From positions 10,448,015-10,512,014 of the forward strand of contig NC_066331.1 of the NCBI RefSeq assembly GCF_022539315.1: a DNA stretch of 64,000 nt, in the 5' to 3' direction. Source of the DNA: Serinus canaria (Eukaryota; Chordata; Aves; Passeriformes; Fringillidae). Positions 9,861 to 21,779 of this stretch are shown one piece after another. Position numbers and translations under genes: made by a program. How positions within the stretch are numbered: the stretch's first letter is position 1; the number at the start of each line of letters is the position of its first letter. Under the pieces are notes generated by a model that was not told the DNA's origin, made no database searches, and worked only from the letters and a program-made list of their open reading frames with translations.

Positions 9861-11395
9861 CAGAGATGGACCAGAGATAAACCACAGATAAACCAGCATA
9901 AAACCAGAGATAACCAGAGATAAACCAGTATAAAACCATAGATAACCAGAGATAAACCACAGATAAACCAGCATAAAACCATAGATAACCAGAGATAAAC
10001 CAGAGATAACCAGAGATAACCAGAGATAAACCAGCATAAAACCATAGATAAACCAGAGATAAACCAGAGATAAACCAGCATAAAACCATAGATAAACCAT
10101 AGATAGACCAGAGATAACCAGAGATAAACCAGAGATAAACCAGCATAAAACCATAGATAACCAGAGATAAACCAGAGATAAACCAGCATAAAACCATAGA
10201 TAACCAGAGATAAACCAGCATAAAACCAGAGATAACCAGAGATAAACCAGAGATAAACCAGCATAAAACCAGAGATAACCAGAGATAAACCAGAGATAAC
10301 CAGAGATAAACAATAGATAACCAGAGATAAACCAGCATAAAACCAGAGATAACCAGAGATAAACCAGAGATAAACCAGCATAAAACCAGAGATAATCAGA
10401 GATAAACCAGAGATAAACCAGCATAAAACCATAGATTACCAGAGATAGACCAGCATAAAACCATAGATAAACCATAGATAAACCATAGATAAACCACAGA
10501 TAAACCATAGATAAACCATAGATAACCAGAGATAAACCAGTATAAAACCAGAGATAACCCGAGATAAACCAGAGATGAATCATAGATAACCAGAGATAAC
10601 CAGAGATAAACCATAGATAAACCACAGATAACCATAGATAACCAGAGATTAACCATAGATAAACCAGAGATAACCAGAGATTAACCATAGATAAACCAGA
10701 GATAACCAGAGATTAACCATAGATAAACCAGCATAAACCAATAATAAAACCATTGATAAACCATAGATAACCAGAGATAAACCAGAACAAAGCCATACTA
10801 AACCATAGATATACCATAGGTAATGAGAGATAAACCATAGAGAGCCATAGATAAACCACAGATAAATGATAAATAAGCCATAATAAAACCATATATAAAC
10901 CAGAGAGCCATGGAAAAACCACAGATAAACCACAGATGAACTATAAATAAACCATAATAAAACCATAAAGAGCCATGCATAAACCAGATAAACCATTAAA
11001 AAATTTTAAAAAACATAAATAAACCACAGAAAGCCATAAACCGTAGATAAACTAGAGATAACTCATAAATAAACCAGAGATAAACCAGAGATAACCCACA
11101 GATAAACAAGAGATAAACGATGGAGAGCCATAAACCACAGAAACCCATAAATAAACCAGAGATAAAACACAGATAACCCAGAAATAAACCAGAAATAAAC
11201 CACAGATAAACCATAGATAAATCATAATAAAACTATAAATAAACCACAGATAAATCATAGATAAACCAGAGATAAACCACAGAGATAAACCACAGATAAA
11301 CCACAATTAACCCCTAAAATAAACCTGTAGAAAAATTATAAATACAGCACAGATGAGCCATAAATAAAGCACAGGTAAACCACAGGTAATCCATA
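9861..11395. repeat. AGATAA(A)CC minisatellite, about 1.5 kb
   Basis: Variable 8-12 bp units: AGATAAACC, AGATAACC and GCATAAAACC joined by AG or AT. The hexamer AGATAA occurs roughly five to six times per 60 bp over the first 850 bp and thins out to the right, where ATAAATAAACC variants dominate (10860-11395). Both ends fade into unique DNA (left seed CCAGAGATGGACCAGAGATA). Minus-strand frames give stop-free hydrophobic translations in several registers, which argues against a real protein. Confidence 0.95.
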
Positions 11396-14103
11396 ATTTT
11401 CTGCTGAGGAATTTCCTGCCAGACACTCTTCCTGGGGAGGATGTGATCCCAATACCTGTCTCCACTTCTCTGAAAGGACACTCCATTTTCCCTTGGGCTG
11501 GCAGGGGACATTTGACCTATATCAGATGATTTCATTGCTTTACTCAGACTGAAGAGCTTTGGATCAAACTAATTCGGAATCCTGTCAAACAGAATTTCTC
11601 TGCTGCTCCGTGTCTGACAGGAGCTGCTCGGTGCTGAGTGCCCAGCCCCTCCTCTGGGGATTCTGATGGGGTTTTCAGGTTTGCAGCCACATGGAAAAGG
11701 GATTTTTGAAGCCAGTGGGGTGATCTTTTCCATGGGCAAGGGTGGCATTTTCCAGCTTTAGGAATGGCATAGTTGTCACCTGGCAAAGGATGCTCTGGCA
11801 TTGTCAGGGTGTGGAGGGGTGATAATTTACAGGCACAAAGGCAGCAGGAGGTTATGCTGGCCATGGGTATGGCTGAGAACCAGCACAGGGAATTTCAGGC
11901 TGCCTCAGGAAAGGAATTGTACTCTAATCTTTCCCAGTGTGGAGTCTCAAAAATTTTCTCCTGGCAGGTTTGTGAAGGTCTTTGGTGAAATCTCCCAGGA
12001 ATGAGTGAAAATGCAGCTTTTACTGCGGATTGAGAGGCTAAAAAGCAGCTGGGACCCAGAAACCCAACCTTGGGCTGCTGTGGGTTTGTGCTGCAGCCTG
12101 AGCACCCCCAGGCTGGCTGGCTGCAGGTCTGGGCCTGACTCCTTGGCTCTGATCCTTCCCTGTGGAGGCACCAGGGCACCCAGAGCCACCAGGGGAGAGC
12201 TCAGCCTCCTGCAGGTGCCCTCTGGGACTGTCCTCCCTTTATTGGAGATGGTGAAATGGGACCCAGCTCTCCTCAAAGCCCTGAACCCTCCCTGTGGCAC
12301 ACACCTCACAGAGCTGGGCAAGATCCCAGCGCACCCAGGAGCTCCTCAGGGCTTGGGTTTGTGTGTTAGAGTCAGGTTTAAGCCCAGGATTTGCCCTAAC
12401 AAATCAAGCTTTGGTGCTGTGCTCACCTCATGCATTCCATGCAGCTGGAACCTACTGGAATAAAGGACCTGAAACTCTTGGGGTCCTGCAGCCCCCCATT
12501 GCAGACTAGTCCTTGAAGCTCCAGGTGAAATTTCAGGATGCCAGAGCCCCCCATGATGATTTCCAGGATTGATTTCCTGGCTTTGATTTGCAGAGATGGA
12601 GGGAGCAGCATCCAGGTGGGCTTTTGCTGTTTGATTTAATGTCAGTGTGTCAGGAACTGAACCCAGCTGAATATTAATCCAACACAAACCAGGGTGTCTA
12701 GACAGGGGTTTGCATAATTGAACAACAAAACTTCCCCTAACTGGCTGCTGGTTTGAGCACAGAGCCACGAGGAGGGACAGGCACAAACAGCCCCTTCCTG
12801 CAGGAGTGACACTGCACGGAGCAGAAACCCTGGAGGGGGAGCAGAACCTCGGCAGAGGTGACAGGAGGGACAGCAGGGAGCTGGAGAAGTGACACCAGCC
12901 GTGTCCCTTCAGGGTGTGACATTAAACAGGGGGAATTTCTGTCCTGGCTGTGGCACGGCCCCTGCCCTTCCCTGCTCCAAGGAGGACACGGCTCCCTGCT
13001 CTCCTCCCGCGTGGAGGGAGGGGACAGGGCCCAGACAAGCAAAGAAATAAACCCCACACACATTCAGCAGTGTAAAACCAACCTCAGCTGCCAGAGGAGC
13101 CTGCTAATTAGCTTAACGAGATTTCTTGGAATGAGAAAATATTACTTATTTCATTAGCTGCATGATAATTGTGCTTCGGGATGAATCGAGAGATGAATCT
13201 GAGAATTAAGATGTAAAAAAAATAAAAAATAACCACTGCCAGAAAGGCATTTTAACCCAGCAGCCAGGTCAGGTTTCATATCCAGGGATATTGTGGGGAA
13301 GGAATGACACGGAGCACCCGGAATTTTGAATTCCAGGGAGTTTTTAATTCCTTGGTAAATGTGGAGAGCTTGTCCCCCTGTCCCTGGGGGTCCCCACAGC
13401 AAAGATTTCTGCTGTCAGAGCTGGACCCTGAGCTGAGCCTGGGGAGCCCAGAGTGTGGGAGCACCTGGAGCAGAATTCCTGGGGTTTCAGCAGCACAGAA
13501 TTCCTGGGATTTCTGCTGAGCACAGAGCTGAGCACACGCCTTGGGCAGGGCTGGCCCAACAGAGCCCTTGGGACCTGAGATCCCAGGGGGTGTCCAGAGG
13601 GTCAGAGCCCTCCACAGGTGGATTTGTGGGGATGGGATCATTTTTTGGATGCTGAAGAGCAGCAGGAGCTGCCAGGTTTGGGATGCAGCTGGTGGGCAGG
13701 CGGAATGTGGTGAATAATGGGGAAATTACTCCCTGGATAATGGGCATATTGGATGAATAATCCCTTGGCAAATCATCTGGGATCTGCTGGAGCTGCCTGC
13801 GTGTGCTGGGGAAGGGCTGAGGAGTCTGCAGCTCCAGATCCAAGCTTGGCTCAACAGAGCCTAGCAAAGCCCAGATGGTTGGTGAATAGAAAAGGTTTTC
13901 ATCCTGTGGAAAAAATGCAAACGTGGAAGCGAGCTGGGGGTGGGAAAGGGAGTGACAATAAACCCAACAATCCCCGTTCCCTCTGCAGCGGGGCTGAAAG
14001 GAAAAATGCAAACAAACAAGGTCAGGAGCAGCTCTGGGACCAGGCAGAAGGTGCAGAACATCAGCAGAGCTGTCAAACAGGGGAGCAGTGAGGATCCATC
14101 CCT
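11396..14103. other. unique-looking sequence, no gene seen
   Basis: No repeat family recognised over 2.7 kb. The segment at 13070-13230 is AT-rich with CTAATTAGCTTAACGAG and CATTAGCTGCATGATAATTG and looks like a conserved non-coding element. Open frames are scattered and lack acceptor-donor pairs. Confidence 0.4.
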
Positions 14104-14914
14104 CTGTGCCACACCTCACACCTGCCCTTCTGTGCCACATCTGTCCCTCTGTGCCACACCTGTCCCTTGTCCTACACCTGTCCCTCTGTGCCAAGCCTCA
14201 CACCTGTCCCTCTGTCCCATACCTGTCTGTGCCACACCTGTCCCTCTGTGCCACACCTGTCCCTTGTCCTACACCTGTGCCTCTGTGCCATACCTCACAC
14301 CTTTCCCTCGGTCCCACACCTGTCTGTGCCACACCTGTCCCTCTGTGCCACACCTGTCTGTCCCACACCTATCCCTCTGTCCCACACCTGTCCCTCTGTG
14401 CCACATCTGTCCCTTGTCCTACACCTGTCCCTCTGTGCCAAGCCTCACACCTTTCCCTCTGTGCCACACCTGTCTGTCCCACACCTGTCCCTTCTGTGCC
14501 ACACCTGTCTCTCTGTCCCATACCTGTCTGTCCCACACCTGTCCCTCTGTGCCACACCTGTCCCTCTGTCCCACACCTGTCTGTCCCACACCTGCCCTTC
14601 TGTGCCACACCTGTCCCTCTGTGCCACACCTGTCTGTCCCACACCTGTCCCTCTGTCCCACACCTGTCCCTCTGTGCCAAGCCTCACACCTTTCCCTCTG
14701 TCCACACCTGTCTGTCCCACACCTGTCTGTCCCACACCTGTCCCTCTGTCCCACACCTGTCTGTGCCACACCTGTCCCTCTGTGCCACACCTGTCCCTCT
14801 GTCCCATACCTGTCTGTCCCACACCTGTCTGTCCCACACCTGTCCCTCTGTCCCACACCTTCCCCTCTGTCCCACACCTGTCTGTCCCACACCTGTCCCT
14901 CTGCTGGGTTTTTA
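14104..14914. repeat. CCACACCTGTCC minisatellite
   Basis: Mixes a 19-bp unit (TGTCCCTCTGTGCCACACC) and a 15-bp unit (TGTCTGTCCCACACC), with CCAAGCCTCACACC variants. Nearly every unit carries CACCTG. Three + frames and several - frames are open because the units lack stops. Confidence 0.95.
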
Positions 14915-16014
14915 AACCTTCCCCAGATTCCTGTGAGCTGCCCCAGGCCAGGCTGAGGAAATCTCCGTGTGCTTGGGCCAAGGGAAGCAGGAGCTGTGTG
15001 GGACCCAGGCAACTCCACCGTGGGGTGTCTCCTGGAGTGGCTCCGTGTTTGGGCACCGCCCAAACTGCTGCCCAGGCCAGAATTAAAGCCAAATTGTGTT
15101 CCTGAGCTTAGAGGACAGAGAGAGCCCCGCCTGGTGTCACAGCACAGCTCAGCCTGGGGTGACATCAGGGGACATGAGCTGATTTCTGTCCCCATCCCCT
15201 CCCTCAATCAAAACCTTCTGCCAAGTTTATTTCTGCTCTGAATCTTCCATTCTGGACGTGTCTCCAGCACAAGCCCTGTGCAAACTCTGAGCTCCTCAGC
15301 TGGGGCTCTGCAGGACCCCACAGGATCCCACAGCTGAGCACAGGAGCCAGGGGACAATTCCAGATATCCTGGACTTGAGAGCCACAGTCCTGCTGGGCCT
15401 TCTGCACCCACGGCTCCATTTCTGTGCTCTGGGCAGACAGGGATGAGCTCCCTCCTCTGCATCTCCAGTGAGCTGCGCTGGGTAATGCACACTTGGAAAT
15501 TGAGAGGCAGCAGCTGCAGGGTTTCTTTGGTCCCCTGAGCTCCCAGCTTGTTTAATAAACTTGTATTTTTGTGAGCAGCACAGCCAGTTGTGAAGGTGAG
15601 CTGAAAGGGAAAACTGCCTGTGAGCAGAAGTGATTAAATATCAGGAAATACAAAGCACCCTGAGACCCAAACGACAGAGCCACCCGATGAAAAATCCACA
15701 AAGAGATTTTAATTAGAATTTATTACAACAGGCAAAAATAAACATCTAAAAAGTCAAGATTCAATCCTTCAATCAATGCAGAGCTTCACAAAGAGAGAGA
15801 ACTCTTCCTCCTTTCCAGCATCAGCACAATCCCTTCTCTGAAGGCTCCTGGAAACAGAAGGACAAAGGAAGAAGGGTTGATGCAGCAGATTTAACATCCA
15901 GGTGTAACCAAATATCCTCACCCCAGCAGGGTGTCCTGGTGTCCATGAGCTCCCAGTTCCACCACAGCCAAGCATTTTCAGTGACTGGCCCAGTTCACAG
16001 CACACCCACATCTG
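14915..16014. other. unique-looking sequence, no gene seen
   Basis: GC-rich to 15480, then AT-richer. TTTAATAAACTTGTA near 15550 carries AATAAA but has no upstream exon or LTR wording to give it meaning. Confidence 0.4.
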
Positions 16015-16742
16015 CATCCCTTCCATGTCCTGCATCCCATCCATGTCCTCCATCCATGTCCTGGATCCCATCCACACCCTACATCCCATCCCATGTCCTA
16101 CATCACATGCACGTCCTCTATCCCACCCATGTCCTCCATCCCATCCATGTCCTGCATCCCATCCATGTCCTGGATCCCACCCATGTCCTCCATCCCACCC
16201 ATGTCCTCCATCCCACCCATGTCCTGCATCCCATCCATGTCCTGCATCCCATGTCCTCCATCCCACCCATGTCCTCCATCCCACCCATGTCCTGCATCCC
16301 ATCCATGTCCTGGATCCCATGTCCTCCATCCCATCCACATCCTCCATCCCATCCATGTCCTGCATCCCATCCATGTCCTGGATCCCATGTCCTCCATCCC
16401 ACCCATGTCCTCCATCCCACCCATGTCCTCCATCCCACCCATGTCCTGCATCCCATCCATGTCCTGGATCCCATGTCCTCCATCCCATCCACGTCCTCCA
16501 TCCCATCCGTGTCCTGGATCCCATGTCCTCCATCCCATCCATGTCCTGCATCCCACCCATGTCCTGGATCCCATCCGTGTCCTGGATCCCATGTCCTCCA
16601 TCCCATCCACGTCCTCCATCCCATCCGTGTCCTGGATCCCATGTCCTCCATCCCATCCATGTCCTGCATCCCATCCACGTCCTGGATCCCATCCACGTCC
16701 TGGATCCCACCCACGTCCTGGATCCCATCCATGTCCTGGGCC
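16015..16742. repeat. 18-bp CATCCCATCCATGTCCTG minisatellite
   Basis: About 40 units of ATGTCCTSCATCCCAYCC with shortened ATCCCATGTCCTCC units interspersed. Longer blocks (GGATCCCATGTCCTCCATCC followed by two or three 18-mers) recur, which indicates higher-order duplication. Frames are open on both strands, so a protein reading is not supported. Confidence 0.95.
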
Positions 16743-17482
16743 ATGGCAGAGGGACTCTGCTGCTGGGAGCCTGGTGGCATCTGGTGCTTCCAGAACTGGG
16801 TCCTGTTTGAGTCAGCTCACAGAGGTCAGGAGCAGGCAGGGTTTTTTCTGGTGAGATACTCTCCATGGCATTGGAGAGGCTGATTCCAATCTGGGCACCA
16901 CAGAAGAGTTGTCTGCAATATTTCCCAGGTCCTTTATTTTGCTGGGAAGCAGTGAAATGGATTTTCAAGCAATCCCTCCTTTCACCCGCTGAGTCTTTGC
17001 TGGTAACGTGTATTTAATTCCAGAGCAGCGTGTTCCCAGAGTGTCTGGAAGGTAAATGAGAAACTTTTGCTATTCAGAGGGAAAAATAAAATGTCTTTCA
17101 CAGCTGCTGCCTATTCTTACGATTGTTGGTACTCCAAACAAGTTTGCCTGCAATGTGAAATAAATGTCCTCATTTATAATCCTTGAAAAGAAAAGAAGCA
17201 GGTGAAGGCTCCCTAGGAAAGAGAGTGCAGGAATGAGAGGAACAGCACTTACAGAGAGCAGGGACTGAGCTGCTTTGGGGTGATTTTGTGCTGGGCAAGT
17301 GGAAATGGCTGTGAGTGGAACATCTCAGGAAGGGCACGACCCTGGAAATTCCCTCCTGACCCAACCCAAAGGATGCAGCAGGGGTGGAGGGAGGGCAGGG
17401 CTCTGAAAGATCATTTTTGGACCTCTTGTTTAAAAAGGGAAGCATCAGCACTAAAACTGGGATGAAAAGTCACATTTAACTC

Positions 17483-17515
17483 TCAGGTCCCTCCCAGCCC
17501 ATTCTGTGACTGTGA
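17483..17515 (+). mobile_element. CR1 3'-end stub
   Basis: CTCAGGTCCCTCCCAGCCCA followed by TTCTGTGACTGTGA resembles the last 30 bases of CR1. It is too short to be sure. Confidence 0.35.
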
Positions 17516-18155
17516 CCCCCAAGGCAGCACTGCTGAGCACAGGGACAGTCTGGGATGGTCCCAGTGCTCTGTCAGCACTTCCCTGCCTTTCCCAGGGCTG
17601 CTCCAAAGGGCTGGCAGTGCCCACAGGGACAGCCCCTGCACCTGGTGCTGTAATTGCAGCAGGATCTGTGGCAATTCCTGCTCAAACCTTCCCCACTCTC
17701 CTGTGAAAGGAGCATTTTTAATTAACACACCATTTCAAAGGCTGCAAGACTTCCTGAATCAATGCAAATTCTGAGTTTGTACAGGAGGAGGAGGAGGAGG
17801 AGGAGGGGGATTTCAGAGCCCACTCTGTGAGGAATGAATTTCATTTCATGGCTGCTTCAGTGCACAGATGTCTGCTCAGGAATGGATTTCTGGCCATCAA
17901 ACATTGTCTTTGATGCTGTCAGACAGCTTTGCTGTGTTTGATCCTGATTACCCTGAGCATCCTACCGTGGGCTGGGGTGTAATTAGATGGGAAAGGATCC
18001 CAGCAATTTATTCCACATTGCAATTGTCCTGTGAAGTGTTTCTGTGGATGAAGTTACAGCTCAGCCAGATTTCAGTCCACAAACATTGGTGTTTCTGGGG
18101 GGTTCTGGGTCTTCTCCCTTGAATCCCGGATCCTGAGCCTGCTCCATGTGCCCCT

Positions 18156-18197
18156 GGGACCTCTTCACATCAAAAATATTGATGTGAAGAGGTTCCC
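18156..18197. repeat. perfect 15-bp inverted repeat (hairpin)
   Basis: Arm 18159-18173 (ACCTCTTCACATCAA) is the exact complement of 18179-18193, with a 5-nt AAATA loop. GGG and CCC extend the stem beyond one extra T on the right. The sequence reads the same way on both strands. Confidence 0.9.
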
Positions 18198-18633
18198 AAA
18201 CTGCTTAAAGCAGTGCATGAGACCCACTCCAGCCAGATCCAGCTGCTCCTCACAGCTGGGACCACAAAACCTCGTTGCTGGTTTTCCAGCATGTCCCAGT
18301 CAGGCCTTGCCCAAAATTTAGGAAAATGAAGTCCTGTAAGCAGTTCTGGGTGTCTGTAACTGCAGTGAGCAGTTCTGGGTGTTTGGAACTGCACAAAAGC
18401 AGCATTGGAGGTGTTTCATTTTTCTCATCCCCAGTTCTTCATGAGAGAGAAAATACTGAAAGCAAAGTTCTCCTCATCAGTCTCAGGTGAAGGAATGTAT
18501 CATCCATTAAAAGTCTCAGATTTAATGATCCTGCTTTGTCTGCACCTCTTTGGCTCATCACAATATTGTCATTTATATTTATGAGATTAGAGGGAGATTT
18601 AACATGTTATGAACTTCCTAAATCCACAGATTT

Positions 18634-18666
18634 AAAAAAAAAAAAAAAAAAGAAAAGAAAAAAAAA
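18634..18666. repeat. A-rich run
   Basis: Poly-A broken by single G bases. No retrotransposed sequence is recognised just upstream. Confidence 0.8.
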
Positions 18667-19269
18667 GAGACCTTTTTGTTTTGAGTTTATGAACAAAACA
18701 AACCAAGCCAAATATCAAGGGGAGGGGCAAGAAGAGAGAGTTCTGGTGGGAAGAGAAGAGTGGAAAAGGACAGGAATTCCATTCTGGCTTCAGTTTGGGA
18801 ATGTCTTTCAGGAGGTCAGGTGAGCTGCTGGGATTAAATAGAGTGATCTCCTGGGTGGAACAGAGCATGGATCCTCACTGGACCATTCCCCCTGCCTGAT
18901 GTGTCACCAGGAACTCCTGGCCTGCTCCTCCCAGAACTCTGTCAAGGAAACTTCCCAGGCCTGTCACATTCTGCTTGGCTTCTTCCCGCTAATCCTTTGG
19001 CCTTTTTTCCAGTTTTTTTGGTCAAAAATATCAGAAAAGCTGAACAGCTGATGGCACGGCTAACTCAGAGCCAGGCTGGTACAAAGGGCAGGAGCACTGA
19101 GTGTCCCAGCCTTGATTTCCTCACTCACTCATCCACTACATTCTACCAAACCACCCTCTGGCTTTGGCCAAAAGCACCTCCTGAAATCCCAGACCCTGGA
19201 GATCCAAAGTCTTGGGTGAAATCCCCAAGGTCTGCCCAAGGTTCTGCCACCTTCTCCTGGCTGTGCCAG

Positions 19270-19951
19270 TGTTGTGGTGTGTGTTCAGTTCCCAACTGAG
19301 TTATCTTCCCTGTTTTGTATTGTCCCCCCCGTTTTGTGATGCTTCCCCCAGTTACACCCCTATACCCAGTTCGATGGTTCAGTCCTGGTTCCCCCTTTCC
19401 CTCGAATGGTGTCCTCCCTGTCTGGGCTCGCTGCCAAGCCCTTGTCTCCACCCCCGTTCCCCTGGCAACTGCCCCTTTCCCCTCCTCCAGAGCCCCGTTC
19501 ATCTCCTGAAACCCCCCCATCCTTCCAGAAACTTCTCCCTTCCACAGGGGGTGATTGGGCAGGTGCCCCCAGCCCCTCCTTTGTTCGAGTATCACTTGTT
19601 GCCACCCCTGTCAGTCATGTTGAATTCCCCTCCTCAGTTTCCCCCGATTGGTTCTTGTACACCCCTTTATATACCGCTGCTCCCCTTTGTCCTTGTCTTT
19701 TCCTGCCGGATTCCTCGGAAACAATGATACATTAAAAACTCTGGACTGCACCAGGCGAGTTAAGACCCTCTTTTCTCTCCGGCTTCTCCGCCTTGCCGCT
19801 CCTTTCGATACTGTTGTTGCTTCTGCCAAAGGTGCTGCCCGATCTGGGTAGTGCCCCTCGCTGCTAGCTGCTGCTGTGCTCCGAGCTAGCCCCGGCCGCC
19901 TTCCCCCCCACTCGAGGGAGAGTGAAATGCATTCGATGCAGCAGCGCGGCA
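19270..19951 (+). mobile_element. solo LTR, 682 bp, 6-bp target duplication TGCCAG
   Basis: Starts TGTTGTGGTG, ends GCGCGGCA, and is flanked by TGCCAG at 19264-19269 and 19952-19957. Inside, in LTR order, are a pyrimidine-rich U3, CCGATTGG (19644-19651, inverted CCAAT), TTTATATA (19666-19673), ATTAAA (19731-19736) and a CpG-containing U5. TG/CA ends with a 6-bp duplication fit class II (ERVK-like) integration. No second LTR or internal gag/pol sequence is present, so it is a recombined solo LTR. It is richer in CpG than its surroundings, which suggests a fairly young insertion. Confidence 0.8.
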
Positions 19952-20825
19952 TGCCAGGCCCAGCCAGGAGAGTCCCCATGCCTCCCTGGCAAATCTTCCC
20001 CACCAGGACAGGGACACTGCAAGGGTTCTGAAGGGCTGGTGGCCACAGGATTGAGGGAGAAGACAAATTCTGGGTTCTGGAGCTGGATGAAATCCCACGG
20101 CTCACAGAAGTGTCCAGCCAGGCCTGGACCTTGTTCATCCTCTGCCTTCTGGGGGTGCAGCGGCCACGGTTCCCCTCCAGAGCTGCAGATCCTTCTCCTG
20201 GGCCCAGCAGTCCCTCCCTGACCACGGCAGGGCCAAGGACATCTCCACACCCTGCAAGGCCAGGGCAGGGCCCTTTGGATCAGCCTGGAAAAGCTCTGAT
20301 CCATTTCTGGGTCAGAGCTGGTGGAAATCAGCGTCTGCCACAGCCAGGGCTTTGAACACTCAGCTCCAGCTGGGAGGGGAGCGACCTTCCCAGAGCACAA
20401 GGATCCTTCTGAAGTGCCAGGAGAGCTCTCTGTTCCTGCACTGCTGAGCCCTCTCACAGAGGGCTCTGGGCTGACTTTTCTCCTTCCCCTACTTTAATTA
20501 TTTCCCTTACCTTGAAATGACAGCCAGACTTGGAAGAAAAAAGCAAAAAAAAAAAGAGCTTTTTAGGCAAAGTATGAAAGGAAACACAGCGGAGTGGTGC
20601 AGAGCAGGTCTCGCCTGTGTGACCAGACCTTCCTGAGGTTCTCCAGCTCTTCCTGGAGGGACAGGGACGGGGACAAGGAGCCTCTGTGTGACCGGGAATA
20701 TTCCTTCTCTCCATCCCCATGGGCACATGGACAGTGCTGTCCTCCCCTGCAGTGGCTCCACAGGACATGTGGCCCTGCCACACTGACAGCTCTATTTTGC
20801 TCCCACTCCGAGATGGTTTGCAGCC

Positions 20826-20884
20826 AAAAAAAAAAATTAAAAAAAAAAAAAAAAAAAAAAAACAAAAAAAAAAACCAAAAACCC
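20826..20884. repeat. A-rich low-complexity run
   Basis: About 50 A residues with TT, C and CC interruptions. No retrotransposed body is recognised on its left. Confidence 0.85.
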
Positions 20885-21516
20885 AAAGTTAAGATGCAAA
20901 AGCAAGAAAATTGTGTCAATGGTGTTTGGCTGTGGCCCAAGGCCAGGCACACAGCAGGCGTGGGAGCTCCCTTGGATGTTTGTGCTTGATGAACGCCCAC
21001 TTGAAACGGCTGAGGAATTTCAATATTTGGACAGATGGCTGGATCCCAAAGCCGAGTTTAAAATACATATGGAAGCTCTTCAGCAATCGCAGTCTCTTCC
21101 TTTGCTGGGAGTTATTTCTTGGAAGAAAATATTCTTCCTTTTCTGTTGTTTGAAGGGCCACAGTTGGGAAGTTCTTCCCACCATGGGCTGCACTGAACCT
21201 GGGATCATTTCCTCACCTTGTCCCTCTCCAGGATATTGGGAAGGGCCCTCCTTGGGGTCTTTCAAGCAGACTGGGTTCTGTCTGCAGTCAAGGAGAGCTC
21301 TGGTGCCACCAGGTATCAGACTGTGACAGCCCCATCTGCACAGCTCTCACCCACAGCACCCACCAGGCGCTGCTCCCTCTGCTCCTCCCAGCCTGGATGG
21401 ACCCTGGGGCTTGTCCCCAGCCCAGTGCAGCCCTTTAACGTGGCTGTTGGCAGGATCAAACCTCCAGCAGTGCCTACAGATCCCATGGATCTCTGTGGAG
21501 CAGAGCCCTGGAGCCA

Positions 21517-21553
21517 GCCCTCCCTCCCTCCCTCCCTCCCTCCCTCCCTCCTT
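21517..21553. repeat. (CCCT)n microsatellite
   Basis: About nine CCCT tetranucleotides. Confidence 0.9.
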
Positions 21554-21779
21554 CTCTCCCAAGCAGAGTGGGACTCTCACAAACCCCCCAGTGCAGACAG
21601 AATCTCAGACAGAGTCTCACTGAGGATGAAGATGTTTGCTCTGTTAGCATGGCAAACATGCACTCCAAGTCTTGTTGGAGCACAAACTGCCTGGAAGCTC
21701 TTTTTTCCCAAGGAATGTGTTTATTCACTCCCTCTTTGATCATCCAGGGATAGAAGCCTCAGCTATGTTCTGTGCACAT

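Larger units (their letters stand above)
16743..19269. other. unique-looking sequence with small simple repeats
   Basis: Holds a (GGA)n run at 17783-17811, a possible CR1 3' stub at 17483-17515, the hairpin at 18156-18197 and an A-rich run at 18634-18666. The 16985-17190 block is AT-rich and conserved-element-like. No exon supported. Confidence 0.4.

Noticed and set aside
9355..10688. Minus-strand frames resembling a multi-pass membrane protein
   Set aside because: Leu/Trp/Val-rich text comes from GGTTATCTCTGG repeats. Alternative frames give the same look, and there are no non-repeat segments.
14088..15207. Cys/His-rich plus frames suggesting a zinc-binding protein
   Set aside because: CCHTCPSV-type spacing is dictated by the CCACACCTGTCC unit, and all three frames give Cys-rich text.
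15769..16968. 399-codon Gly/Trp/Asp-rich minus frame
   Set aside because: Encoded by the 18-bp array. Register changes at shortened units keep frames open by chance.
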